DNA of 36,070 nucleotides from contig MKTV01000086.1 of assembly GCA_001898425.1 (NCBI GenBank), positions 13,785 through 49,854 on the forward strand, written 5' to 3'. A program made the translations under genes and the position numbers. Positions 18,355 through 29,384 of this stretch are shown piece after piece (position 1 is the stretch's first letter; every line of letters begins with the position of its first letter). The stretch is from Rhodospirillales bacterium 69-11. GTDB lineage: Bacteria; Pseudomonadota; Alphaproteobacteria; Acetobacterales; Acetobacteraceae. The notes beneath the pieces are model-generated. The model saw only the letters and a list, made by a program, of their open reading frames with translations. It made no database searches and was not told where the DNA came from.

Positions 18355-20061
18355 GTGCCCTCCATCCGCGTGCTGATGCTGGGGCTCACCTTCGCGATCG
18401 TCCTGCCGCTGATGAGCTTCTCCGCCTATTTGGTGATGGAAGCCGCGCAGCGCGCGCAGTCGCTGATGGAAAGCGAGCTGCGCGAACGCGCGCGGCTGAC
18501 CGCCGCCTCGATCGACCAGATGCTCGTGGTCGTGCGCAGCCGGCTGTTCGCCATGGCGGCCAGCCCGTCGCTCGCGAGCGGGGATTTCGACGCGTTCCAC
18601 GACCGGATCGCGGATCTCGTGCGCCCGCGCTCGCTGATCGTGGTGCTCACGGACGCGGCCGGCCACACGATGCTCAGCACCGCCGTCCCGTTCGGCACGC
18701 CCCTGCCGGACTTCCCGCTGCAGGCCGGGTTCCGGCGCGTGATCGATTCGGGCGTGCCCACCATCTCCGGCTTCGTGCCGGATCCGATCACCCACCGGCC
18801 GGCGCTCTACATGTCCGTGCTGGTGCCGACGACCGAACATGGCCCCTGCGTCCTGAGCATCGACGTGTCCGGCGTGCTGCAGGACCTGCTGGAACAGGAC
18901 CGGTTGCAGGACGGCTGGGCCGCGGCCGTGGTCGACCGGGAAGGCTACGTCATCGCGCACAGCCAGGACGCCAAGCGGTTCGTCGGGCGCCTGGGCCAGC
19001 TGGACGCCGTCGCGCGGGTGCAGTCCGCGAACGAAGGCGGGTTCACCTATCGCTCGGTCGATGGCGAACTGCGCGACGTGGCGTTCACCCACGTGGCGCT
19101 GTCGGGCTGGGCCGTGGTGATGGGCATCCCGGACGCGACCCTGATGGCGCCCGTCCGCATCTCGACCCTGCAGCTCGCCTGCGGCGGCCTGGCGACCCTC
19201 GCCGTCGCCTTGATCCTGGCCGGAGTGGTGGGCCGCCAGGTGTCCCGCCCGCTGCGCGAACTCGCCGAACGGGGGGAGCGGGTCGGGCGCGGCGAGCGCG
19301 TCCCGCTCACCCGTACCGGCCTGCGGGAGACGGACTCGCTCGCGCAGGTCCTGCACACCGCCGCGGAACGTCTGGTGCAGCACGCCGGGGAGCGGCAGAT
19401 GCTGCTGGAGCGGACGGTGCAGGCGCAGCAGGACGAGCGCCGGCGCATCGCGCGGGAGCTGCATGACGGGCTGAGCCAATACCTGACGGCGCTGCGCATC
19501 GGGCTCACCGGCCTGGAACGCCGCTGCGAACTGGACGGCGACGCGCCCCGCCGCCTCTCCGCCCTCAAGCAACTCACCGACCAACTCGGCCAGGCGCTCG
19601 GACGCATGGCCTGGGAGCTGCGGCCCACGGCGCTGGACGACCTTGGCCTCGAGAAGGCCATCGCCCAATATCTGGAGGAATGGGCGGAGCGTTACGAGGT
19701 GCGAATCGACCAGGACATCCACATCGGCCCGGCGCGGCTGCCCCCGGTGGTCGAGACCACGCTGTTCCGGGTGGTGCAGGAAGGCCTGACCAACGTCGTG
19801 AAGCACGCGGGGGCCGAACACGTGGCGGTGATCCTGCATGCGGATGCCGCTGAAGTCCGGCTGATCCTGGAAGACAATGGGCGCGGGATGACCCCGCCGG
19901 ACGTCGCCGCGCCCGGGCGGCAACTCGGCATCGTCGGCATGCGGGAACGCGTGGTCCTGGTCGGCGGCTCCATCGATATCGAATCGCTGCCGAACCAGGG
20001 CACCACGATCTACGTCCGCATCCCTCTGGCCGCGGCCGCGCCGGCCGTATCGTCCGCATGA
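18355..20061 (+). CDS. Sensor histidine kinase, NarX/UhpB (HisKA_3) type, with periplasmic Cache-like sensor
   Basis: About 569 residues from GTG 18355. Membrane segment 1 (about 6-30) is followed by a roughly 240-residue extracytoplasmic domain with a Cache/PAS-like pattern (VDREGYVIAHSQD), then membrane segment 2 (about 272-295) and a HAMP-like linker. The dimerisation helix reads RRRIARELHDGLSQ with phospho-acceptor H370, and the ATPase domain has EGLTNVVKHA, EDNGRGM and GIVGMRERV. The start is uncertain: an in-frame ATG at 18274 would overlap the exporter by 62 nt and add an implausible Arg/Trp-rich leader. The gene lies 19 nt after the exporter and overlaps the response regulator by 4 nt, so it probably shares a transcript with both. 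Confidence 0.9.
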   Translation: MPSIRVLMLGLTFAIVLPLMSFSAYLVMEAAQRAQSLMESELRERARLTAASIDQMLVVVRSRLFAMAASPSLASGDFDAFHDRIADLVRPRSLIVVLTDAAGHTMLSTAVPFGTPLPDFPLQAGFRRVIDSGVPTISGFVPDPITHRPALYMSVLVPTTEHGPCVLSIDVSGVLQDLLEQDRLQDGWAAAVVDREGYVIAHSQDAKRFVGRLGQLDAVARVQSANEGGFTYRSVDGELRDVAFTHVALSGWAVVMGIPDATLMAPVRISTLQLACGGLATLAVALILAGVVGRQVSRPLRELAERGERVGRGERVPLTRTGLRETDSLAQVLHTAAERLVQHAGERQMLLERTVQAQQDERRRIARELHDGLSQYLTALRIGLTGLERRCELDGDAPRRLSALKQLTDQLGQALGRMAWELRPTALDDLGLEKAIAQYLEEWAERYEVRIDQDIHIGPARLPPVVETTLFRVVQEGLTNVVKHAGAEHVAVILHADAAEVRLILEDNGRGMTPPDVAAPGRQLGIVGMRERVVLVGGSIDIESLPNQGTTIYVRIPLAAAAPAVSSA

Positions 20062-20717
20062 GCGAGGCCCGCCGCCTTCGCGTGCTGATGGTCGACGACC
20101 ATCCCGTGGTGCTGGCCGGGCTGAAGGCCGTGGTGTCCAGCGATCCTCACCTGGAGATCGTGGGCGAGGCGCGGGACGGCCGCACCGCGCTCGACTGCGC
20201 CCGCCGTTTGCGGCCGGACATCGTCGTGCTGGACATCTCCATCCCGGAACTCACCGGCGCCATGGTGATGGCCGCGCTGCACGCCGAACTGCCCGACACG
20301 CGGGTGCTGGTGCTGACGGTTCACGAGGACCGGGCCTATGTCCGGCAGATGATGGAGGCAGGCGCGGCGGGCTACCTGCTGAAGCGCTGCGCCGCCGAGG
20401 AACTGACGCGCGCGATCGGCATCGTCGCGGCCGGCGGCGTCTACCTCGACCCCGCCATCGCCGGCCGCGCCGTCGGCCGCCCCGACCCGGCCTGCGCACC
20501 GGCCGGCAACCCGGAGGTGAGCCTGAGCGAGCGCGAGACCGACGTGCTGCGGCTGGTGGCGAGCGGCCACAGCAACAAGGAAATCGCCGGCACGCTGGAG
20601 ATCAGCATCAAGACGGTCGAGACCTACAAGGCACGCGCGATGGAGAAGCTGGGCTTCCGCAGCCGCGTCGACCTGGTGCGCTACGCCGCCGCGCGCGGCT
20701 GGCTGGCGGACTCCTGA
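20058..20717 (+). CDS. NarL/FixJ-family response regulator
   Basis: A protein of 219 residues. The receiver domain shows acidic D13/D14, phospho-acceptor D59 (IVVLDIS), T87 and K109. A LuxR-type helix-turn-helix (about 155-215) contains LSERETDVLRLVASGHSNKEI and SIKTVETYKARAMEKLG. The start ATG overlaps the kinase stop (ATGA), so this is its cognate partner. Targets are unknown; the exporter in the same transcript and the flanking palindromes are candidates by position only. Confidence 0.95.
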   Translation: MSEARRLRVLMVDDHPVVLAGLKAVVSSDPHLEIVGEARDGRTALDCARRLRPDIVVLDISIPELTGAMVMAALHAELPDTRVLVLTVHEDRAYVRQMMEAGAAGYLLKRCAAEELTRAIGIVAAGGVYLDPAIAGRAVGRPDPACAPAGNPEVSLSERETDVLRLVASGHSNKEIAGTLEISIKTVETYKARAMEKLGFRSRVDLVRYAAARGWLADS

Positions 20718-20721
20718 TTCT

Positions 20722-20736
20722 CCTGACGTCGTCAGG
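20722..20736. promoter_or_regulatory. Palindrome CCTGACG-T-CGTCAGG after the response regulator
   Basis: Perfect 7-bp arms around one central base, 4 nt after the response-regulator stop. It shares the core TGACG-W-CGTCA with a second palindrome 121 nt away. A half copy, TCCTGACATT, begins 20 nt downstream at 20741. Read as RNA it could also fold into a 6-bp stem with a 3-nt loop followed by GTTTTCC, a weak terminator. Confidence 0.5.
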
Positions 20737-20841
20737 GTTTTCCTGACATTCCGTTTCCCAACTCCCCGACTGCCGTCCCGCGCGTGATTGCGGCCTTCTG
20801 GACGCAGCGACCGGACCTTTGCGGGCAGTCCTGCGGCCATG

Positions 20842-20858
20842 GCGTGACGACGTCACGC
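20842..20858. promoter_or_regulatory. Palindrome GCGTGACG-A-CGTCACGC upstream of the long LysR gene
   Basis: Perfect 8-bp arms around one central base, ending 65 nt before the LysR start. The core TGACG-A-CGTCA matches the palindrome at 20722-20736. No T-tract follows, so a terminator is unlikely. The position suits an operator for the regulator downstream or for the response regulator upstream. Confidence 0.5.
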
Positions 20859-20923
20859 GCGTTTCGGCCCTGACCTGACTTCCGCAAACCCCGGTCCGGT
20901 GTGGAACGGGAGATTGCGCGAAG

Positions 20924-22186
20924 ATGGATGTGGCCGGCGCGCACCTGCTGGATGGGCATGCGGGCGAGCGGATGTATCCGTCCGCTCCGGACGATGCCGC
21001 CGCCCAGGCGAGCGCCAGCGCGGCGGACGCCGCCGGTGTCCGGCCTGACGGGGCCGGCTCCGACGACACCGCGCTGCTCGGCCGTTCCCTGCTCAACCTC
21101 GATGGCCGCCCGCTCGAGCTGCGGGAGATGCGCTGCTTCCTGACGGTCGCGCGCATCGGCAATTTCGGCCGTGCGGCGCGGGAGCTGGACATCGGCCAGC
21201 CCGCCATCTCGCACGCGATGCAGAAGCTCGAGGCGAATCTCGGCACGCAGTTGCTGGTGCGCCACGGACGCGGCGTGACCCTGACCCGCGCCGGCATGCG
21301 CCTTCGGGACCGGATCGAGCAGGTCATGCAGCTGCTCGCCTCCCCGCTGGGCGACGCGCCGGCACCGGCCGGCCGTGACGACGAGGGCGATGCCGGTCTC
21401 GAGACGGCGCCGGCTGCGATCGCCCGTGGCGCGGACCGCCCGCTCGGAGCCGCGGCCTCCGGACGCGTCGTGCTCGCGGTGCCGGCCGAACTCGGCCCGT
21501 TGCTGGTGGCGCCGCTGGTCGAACGGTTTCGCACCGCCTGGCCCGACCTGCAGCTCGAGCTGCAGGAAGGCAGTGGCGGCGCACCGGAGGAATGGCTGCT
21601 CGCCCGGCGGGTCGACGTCGCCGTGCTGCAGGACCCCGCGGCGCGGGACGAGCTGCAGATCCGGCCGGTGCTGAGCGAGACGCTGGGCCTCGTCGTCTCC
21701 GTCCGCTCCGCGCTCGCCGACGAGTCGCGTCCGCTGCGGATGCGCGAGATCGCCGGCATGAAGCTGATCCTGCCGACGCGGCAGCACTGGATCCGCCGCC
21801 GGCTGGAGCAGGCGGCGTTCCAGGCCGGCGTCACGCTGGACGCGGCGATGGAAGTCGACAGCTGCACGCTCGCGAAGGCGATGGTGCGCAATGGGATCGG
21901 CTGCACGGTGCTGCCCAGCACCGCGGTGCAGGAGGAACTCGCGCGCGGAGCGCTGGCGTTCCGCGCGCTGATCCGGCCGTCGCTGTCCACCACGCATGCG
22001 ATCGCGCATCGCCGGAGCGGCGTCACGCCGGCCATCCGCGACCTCGCGCGGATGCTGCACGGCGCAATGGTTTCGCTGGTCGAGCAAGGCGCGTGGACCG
22101 GCGCACAGGTGATCCGGACGGAGACGGACGAGCGTCCGGGCTTCGCGGAGTCGTCCTTCTTGGAGACGGGAGAGCGGATGGGCTGA
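20924..22186 (+). CDS. Long LysR-family transcriptional regulator with extra N-terminal and linker segments
   Basis: A protein of 420 residues, about 120 longer than a typical LysR regulator. Residues 1-62 are an Ala/Asp-rich extension without recognisable domain. The winged helix-turn-helix sits at about 64-122 (ELREMRCFLTVARIGNFGRAA, with QPAISHAMQKLEANLG), an Ala/Asp-rich insertion at about 140-177, and the inducer-binding domain from about 178 to 390. A polar tail closes the protein. ATG 20924 is preceded by GGGAGA at 11 nt. A shorter start close to the DNA-binding domain would need LLGRSLLNL as the N-terminus, and I see no ATG there. Two palindromes lie upstream. The effector is unknown. 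Confidence 0.88.
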   Translation: MDVAGAHLLDGHAGERMYPSAPDDAAAQASASAADAAGVRPDGAGSDDTALLGRSLLNLDGRPLELREMRCFLTVARIGNFGRAARELDIGQPAISHAMQKLEANLGTQLLVRHGRGVTLTRAGMRLRDRIEQVMQLLASPLGDAPAPAGRDDEGDAGLETAPAAIARGADRPLGAAASGRVVLAVPAELGPLLVAPLVERFRTAWPDLQLELQEGSGGAPEEWLLARRVDVAVLQDPAARDELQIRPVLSETLGLVVSVRSALADESRPLRMREIAGMKLILPTRQHWIRRRLEQAAFQAGVTLDAAMEVDSCTLAKAMVRNGIGCTVLPSTAVQEELARGALAFRALIRPSLSTTHAIAHRRSGVTPAIRDLARMLHGAMVSLVEQGAWTGAQVIRTETDERPGFAESSFLETGERMG

Positions 22187-22533
22187 ACACGCGGCGCGGA
22201 CGCGCGGCGCGCGGATCCGAAGCGACCTGATTTTCAAGTCGGCCCCGATCGGGGTGTGCGGGATTGCGGACAGTCGCAATGCCGCATTTCGTGTTGGCTT
22301 TTACTTAGACTTTAGTTTCACTGGACGCACCAAATCTCTGTTGCGACCCGGCCACACTGTTCCATTATTGCCCAATTACCGGCTTCTAGCCGTTTTTTCA
22401 CAGTCAAGCTCGGCGCATAGTCTCCCCAGGTCCGGGCGGCCCTCGCCCACGCTCATTCCGGTGCCTGCGCATCGGGCGAACGTGAGAGTTCGAAACGGAC
22501 CATGTGTCACGCCGGGAAAGTTTCCGGTGCAAC
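22187..22533 (+). promoter_or_regulatory. AT-richer leader region of the porin gene with possible promoter
   Basis: This gap of more than 300 nt holds no convincing gene. The part from about 22270 to 22420 is much less GC-rich than the rest of the window. A candidate sigma-70 promoter is TTGCGA (22341-22346) and CATTAT (22363-22368), 16 nt apart, each with four consensus matches. This would leave an untranslated leader of about 170 nt before the porin start, long enough for control at the RNA level, though I see no defined riboswitch. Confidence 0.35.
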
Positions 22534-22540
22534 AAGGAGG
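22534..22540 (+). promoter_or_regulatory. Ribosome binding site of the porin gene
   Basis: AAGGAGG, the strongest ribosome site in the window, lies 5 nt before ATG 22546. It settles the start against the in-frame ATG at 22504, which would place 14 polar residues ahead of the signal peptide. Confidence 0.9.
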
Positions 22541-22545
22541 ATCAG

Positions 22546-23976
22546 ATGCGCAAGTACCTGCTGGCGAGCGCCGCCGTTCTGGGAGCGGCAAGCTGGCTGC
22601 CACAAGCTTACGCCCAGACGCCCCCGAGCAACCCGGTCACCGGGACGGTCGTGGAGATTCCGAAGACCTACACGCATGGCGTGATGCCGACGATTCCGAC
22701 CGCGTCGCCGCCCGCCGGTGCGAACAACAACAACAATACCGCCGTCGTGCCGCGCCCCGGCGCAGTGGCGAACCCGACGCCCGGCACCGTGGTCATCCAC
22801 GTGAACGGCCGTGTGACGACGGGCCTGTACGCGACGTGGTCGAGCCTCGACACCTACACGACGTCGGCCGGCACGTTTAAGACCCAGCCGACCAACCTCT
22901 CGACTTATGCTCGTATCTACACGGGCCTGGACGGCATGGCGGCGAACGGGCTGCGCTACGGTGGCGCGATCGAAGTTCGTGAGAACTTCACCGCCCAGAG
23001 CAGCAGCAACGCCAGCACCGGCGCGTCGGGCTACAGCTCGGGTGAAACCCTGTTCGTGCGCCGCGCCTTCGCCTACATGGCCGCCGACAACGTCGGTCTG
23101 CTGCGCATCGGCCAGGCCGACGGCCTGATCTCGCTGTACGACAATGGCGTCACCACCTTCCAGTTCCTGCCCTCGGCCAACCTGAACGGTGGCGATCTCA
23201 ACTTCATGACGGCGTCCAACACCGTCGTGCCGTTCGCGTTCTCGGCCGTCGCCGGCAACGAGTACGCGAACACCAAGATGGTCTACATGTCGCCGCAGTT
23301 CTACGGCTTCGATGTGGGCGTGCAGTGGGCGCCGAACGTCTCCAACAGCTTCGCTCCGTGCTCCGTGCCGGCGTCCGGCTGCGCGAGCCTGAGCTCCTCC
23401 CCGGTGGCGCTGGACGGCTCGCGGCAGATCAATCAGACCGCGGTCGGTGCGCGCTACCAGGGCAAGTTCGCCGGTGTCGGCCTGCTCGCCTATGGCGTGT
23501 ATGAGTTCAGCGGCAAGGTCAACTACACCGGCCCGACGGCCGGCGTGACCACCTACAACCCGCTGAGCATGTACAGCGCGGGTGCCGCGGTGACCTATGC
23601 GGGCTTCACCGTGGGCGGCAACTACGTCGGTGGTGCGGTGAACGGCCAGATGGGCCTGAAGCCCGACGGCGGCGCCAACATGAACGGCTACCTGCTGGGT
23701 GCCACCTACAAGACCGGGCCGCTGACGGTCGGCGTGGTCGGCGAGGTCATCGACAGCCAGGGCGCGCCCGCGCTCGTCGGCAAGACCCAGCGGCACGAAT
23801 ACGCGGTCGACTTCGGTGCGAGCTACGTGATCGCGCCGGGCCTGGTGGGCTGGGCCGAGTACATCTACCAGAACCGCAAGCAGAGCGGCTTCAACTTCGC
23901 TTCGGGCTCCACCGGCGCCGCCTACAACTCGGTGCAGATGCAGGGTGCGATGATCGGCACGACCGTCTACTGGTAA
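22546..23976 (+). CDS. Outer-membrane porin
   Basis: A protein of 476 residues. The signal peptide is 23 residues with cleavage at AYA-QT. A low-complexity segment with a short Asn run and several prolines (about 24-85) precedes the barrel, which opens with VIHVNGRVTTGLYA and continues as alternating aromatic/glycine strands to a terminal TTVYW, the aromatic ending expected for BAM-dependent insertion. The pattern fits the general Gram-negative porins, allowing diffusion of small solutes. Only two cysteines are visible (CSVPASGC), probably a disulfide in an outer loop. Codon use is more biased than in the neighbours, with frequent AAC, AAG and TAC. Together with the strong ribosome site and terminator, this suggests high expression. 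Confidence 0.93.
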   Translation: MRKYLLASAAVLGAASWLPQAYAQTPPSNPVTGTVVEIPKTYTHGVMPTIPTASPPAGANNNNNTAVVPRPGAVANPTPGTVVIHVNGRVTTGLYATWSSLDTYTTSAGTFKTQPTNLSTYARIYTGLDGMAANGLRYGGAIEVRENFTAQSSSNASTGASGYSSGETLFVRRAFAYMAADNVGLLRIGQADGLISLYDNGVTTFQFLPSANLNGGDLNFMTASNTVVPFAFSAVAGNEYANTKMVYMSPQFYGFDVGVQWAPNVSNSFAPCSVPASGCASLSSSPVALDGSRQINQTAVGARYQGKFAGVGLLAYGVYEFSGKVNYTGPTAGVTTYNPLSMYSAGAAVTYAGFTVGGNYVGGAVNGQMGLKPDGGANMNGYLLGATYKTGPLTVGVVGEVIDSQGAPALVGKTQRHEYAVDFGASYVIAPGLVGWAEYIYQNRKQSGFNFASGSTGAAYNSVQMQGAMIGTTVYW

Positions 23977-24001
23977 GCCGAAACCGACACGACACGACGG
24001 C

Positions 24002-24033
24002 AACGGCGGGGCATGTCCCCGCCGTTTGCTTTT
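24002..24033 (+). terminator. Rho-independent terminator of the porin gene
   Basis: A perfect 10-bp stem, AACGGCGGGG paired with CCCCGCCGTT, with loop CATGT, followed by TGCTTTT. It begins 26 nt after the porin stop. Confidence 0.92.
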
Positions 24034-24128
24034 CCAGGCGTCCCCCGCGACGCGCACGATCCCACGCATGCCGAGGCAGCGGTCGGCACTTCTGTGGCGC
24101 GTGAGACGCCGGATGGGCGAAAAGGAAG

Positions 24129-24204
24129 TGGTGGGCCGGGGAGGAGTTGAACCGTCCGCCCTCACGCTTATCAAGCGTGCGCTCTGTCGCTGAGCTACCA
24201 GCCC
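24129..24204 (-). tRNA. tRNA-Ile (GAT anticodon), with atypical D and T arms
   Basis: The acceptor stem GGGCTGG pairs with CCGGCCC with one wobble, followed by A and an encoded CCA. The anticodon stem-loop CACGC-TTGATAA-GCGTG is perfect and gives anticodon GAT. The D arm is GCTC-AGCGACA-GAGC, so G19 of the usual GG pair is replaced by A. The T arm is GGACGG-TTCAACT-CCTCC, the normal GGAGG/CCTCC stem with one extra C bulged out. The gene stands alone, whereas the main tRNA-Ile(GAT) normally lies in ribosomal RNA operons. It may be a decaying copy or a functional variant. TATCGT lies just upstream as a possible -10 element. Confidence 0.8.
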
Positions 24205-24270
24205 GGAAAAGACGATAGCCCAGTAGATCGATCCGAGGAACGCACGAGTGCGTCAGATGGCGGTCTGCCT

Positions 24271-24303
24271 CTGGGCTGCGGCTGGGCTGCGGCTGGGTCT
24301 GCG
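24271..24303. repeat. Three 11-nt tandem units
   Basis: CTGGGCTGCGG occurs twice in a row from 24271, followed by a diverged third copy CTGGGTCTGCG. It lies between the tRNA and the larger repeat cluster, and no gene is seen in this stretch. Confidence 0.75.
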
Positions 24304-24329
24304 CGGTCACGGCGAAGGGCGCGCCGGGT

Positions 24330-24433
24330 CATGGCCGCCGTCTCAGTGTTATGGCCGCCGCCCTCAGTGTCATGGCCGCCGGCCTCAGTGTCATGGCCGC
24401 CGCCCTCAGTGTCATGGGCGCTGTCCTCATTGT
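24330..24433. repeat. Array of five 20-21-nt tandem units
   Basis: Units begin at 24330, 24350, 24371, 24392 and 24413, with a sixth start at 24434 running into the hairpin. Each contains CATGGCCGCC followed by C-rich bases and CTCAGTGT. The reverse complement of this unit shares the core CCATGACACTG with the 45-nt units at 24503-24670, so the two arrays face each other. Confidence 0.9.
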
Positions 24434-24449
24434 CATGGCCGCCGCAGGG

Positions 24450-24509
24450 CGGCCATCCACGACTTTCGGTGCGGCGGGCAGTCGTGGATGGCCGGCCTTC
24501 GCCGGCCAT
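24450..24509. repeat. Double hairpin at the centre of the repeat cluster (REP-like palindrome)
   Basis: The first hairpin has 15-bp perfect arms (24450-24464 and 24480-24494) built on GGCCATCCACGACT. The second has 9-bp arms ATGGCCGGC and GCCGGCCAT around CTTC (24488-24509). The two overlap and could be alternative folds. The GTCGTGGATGGCCGG...CCGGCCATGAC pattern resembles dispersed intergenic palindromes common in alphaproteobacterial genomes. Confidence 0.85.
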
Positions 24510-24670
24510 GACACTGGGGTATGGTGCCGCCTCCGACACGAGGTCGTCGGCCATGACACTGGGGGGCGGTGCCGCCTCCGACACGAAGTCGCCGGCCATG
24601 ACACTGGGGGGCGGTGCGGCCTCCGACACGAGGTCGCCGGCCATGACACTGGGGGGACGGTGCCGGCCAC
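24503..24670. repeat. 45-nt tandem repeat, three full units and a degenerate fourth
   Basis: Units begin at 24503, 24548, 24593 and 24638. Each opens with CGGCCATGACACTGGGG and ends with CTCCGACACGAGGTCG. Units two and three differ at very few bases, and the fourth decays after about 25 nt. Because 45 is a multiple of three, the array reads as open frames in several phases, but the translations are repeats only and not genes. Confidence 0.9.
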
Positions 24671-24688
24671 AGCACGAGAGGCGCGCGG

Positions 24689-28483
<3,795 letters not shown>

Positions 28484-29338
28484 TCAGAACAGCGAGTTCC
28501 AGGCGCGCGAGAAGAACCCCGGGCGGCTGCCGTTCGCCTTGGCATTCGCGATCAGCCCGTCACCCGCGAGCTGCCGGTAGCTGTCCTCGTACCACTCGCT
28601 GCCCGGATAGTTGTAGCCCAGTACGGCCGCGGTCTGCTTCGCCTGCTCGCGCAGGCCGAGCACCAGGTAGATCTCGGTGAGGCGGTGGAGCGCCTCGGGG
28701 ACGTGGTTGGTGGTCTGGTAGTCGTCCACCACGCGCTGGAAGCGGCCGATCGCCGCCTCATACAGGTGCTGGGATTCGTACCAGCGGCCGATCTCCATCT
28801 CCTTGCCGGCCAGGTGGTCGCGGCAGAGGTCGATCTTGAGCCGCGCATCGGTCGCGTAGGTGCTGTCCGGGAAGCGGTTCACCACGTCGGTGAGCGCCGC
28901 CATCGCCTGTTCGGTGCCCTTCTGGTCGCGCTGGATGTCGGCGATCTGCTCGTAATAGCAGAGCGCGCGCAGGTAATACGCATAGGCCACGCTGCGATGC
29001 GTCGGGTGGAGCTGGATGAAGCGGTCCAGCGTCGCCAGCGCGTCCGTGTAGTGGTTCTGCATGTATTGCGCGTAGCCCTGCATGAGCTGCGCATTCACCG
29101 CCCAGGGCGAGTAGGGATAGTTCTGCTCCACCGACGCGAACTGGTCGGCGGCGGCGGAATAGCGCTTCGCATTCAGCGCATCGACGCCGTTGTTGTACAG
29201 CTCCTCGACCGGCGGCGGCTGGATCGTGGCGGCCGTGTCCTCCGACTTGGAGCCGCAGCCGGCGAGCAGCGGGACCAGCACCAGCAGCAGGAGGGCGTGG
29301 CGCGGCAGGGAGCGCGACAGGGTGCGAATCTTGTCCAT
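28484..29338 (-). CDS. bamD: Outer-membrane assembly lipoprotein BamD
   Basis: A protein of 284 residues. A lipoprotein signal ends in LAGC with lipidated C28. TPR-like helices follow, starting with EELYNNGVDALNAKRYSAAADQF and YPYSPWAVNAQLMQGYA, a pattern diagnostic of BamD/YfiO. The protein sits on the inner face of the outer membrane and is part of the BAM complex that inserts barrels such as BcsC and the porin encoded in this window. The order bamD-recN-ligA is common in alphaproteobacteria, although lpxC, often found upstream, is not here. The start is ATG 29338, without a ribosome site but with TATAAG 7 nt upstream. Confidence 0.97.
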   Translation of the reverse strand: MDKIRTLSRSLPRHALLLLVLVPLLAGCGSKSEDTAATIQPPPVEELYNNGVDALNAKRYSAAADQFASVEQNYPYSPWAVNAQLMQGYAQYMQNHYTDALATLDRFIQLHPTHRSVAYAYYLRALCYYEQIADIQRDQKGTEQAMAALTDVVNRFPDSTYATDARLKIDLCRDHLAGKEMEIGRWYESQHLYEAAIGRFQRVVDDYQTTNHVPEALHRLTEIYLVLGLREQAKQTAAVLGYNYPGSEWYEDSYRQLAGDGLIANAKANGSRPGFFSRAWNSLF

Positions 29339-29345
29339 TGCGGCG

Positions 29346-29351
29346 CTTATA
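29346..29351 (-). promoter_or_regulatory. Candidate -10 element for bamD (possible leaderless start)
   Basis: TATAAG on the minus strand, five of six consensus matches, ends 7 nt before the bamD ATG. Transcription would begin at or next to the start codon. A weak -35 (TTCGCG) lies 16 nt upstream. No ribosome site precedes the ATG, which is consistent with a leaderless mRNA. Confidence 0.4.
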
Positions 29352-29384
29352 GCATGCGCTTCGGCGGCGCGAAGGCCACTCGGA

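Noticed and set aside
15123-18389. A minus-strand open frame of 1088 codons opposite the ABC exporter
   Set aside because: Same GC effect; the plus-strand frame has two complete sets of ABC motifs.
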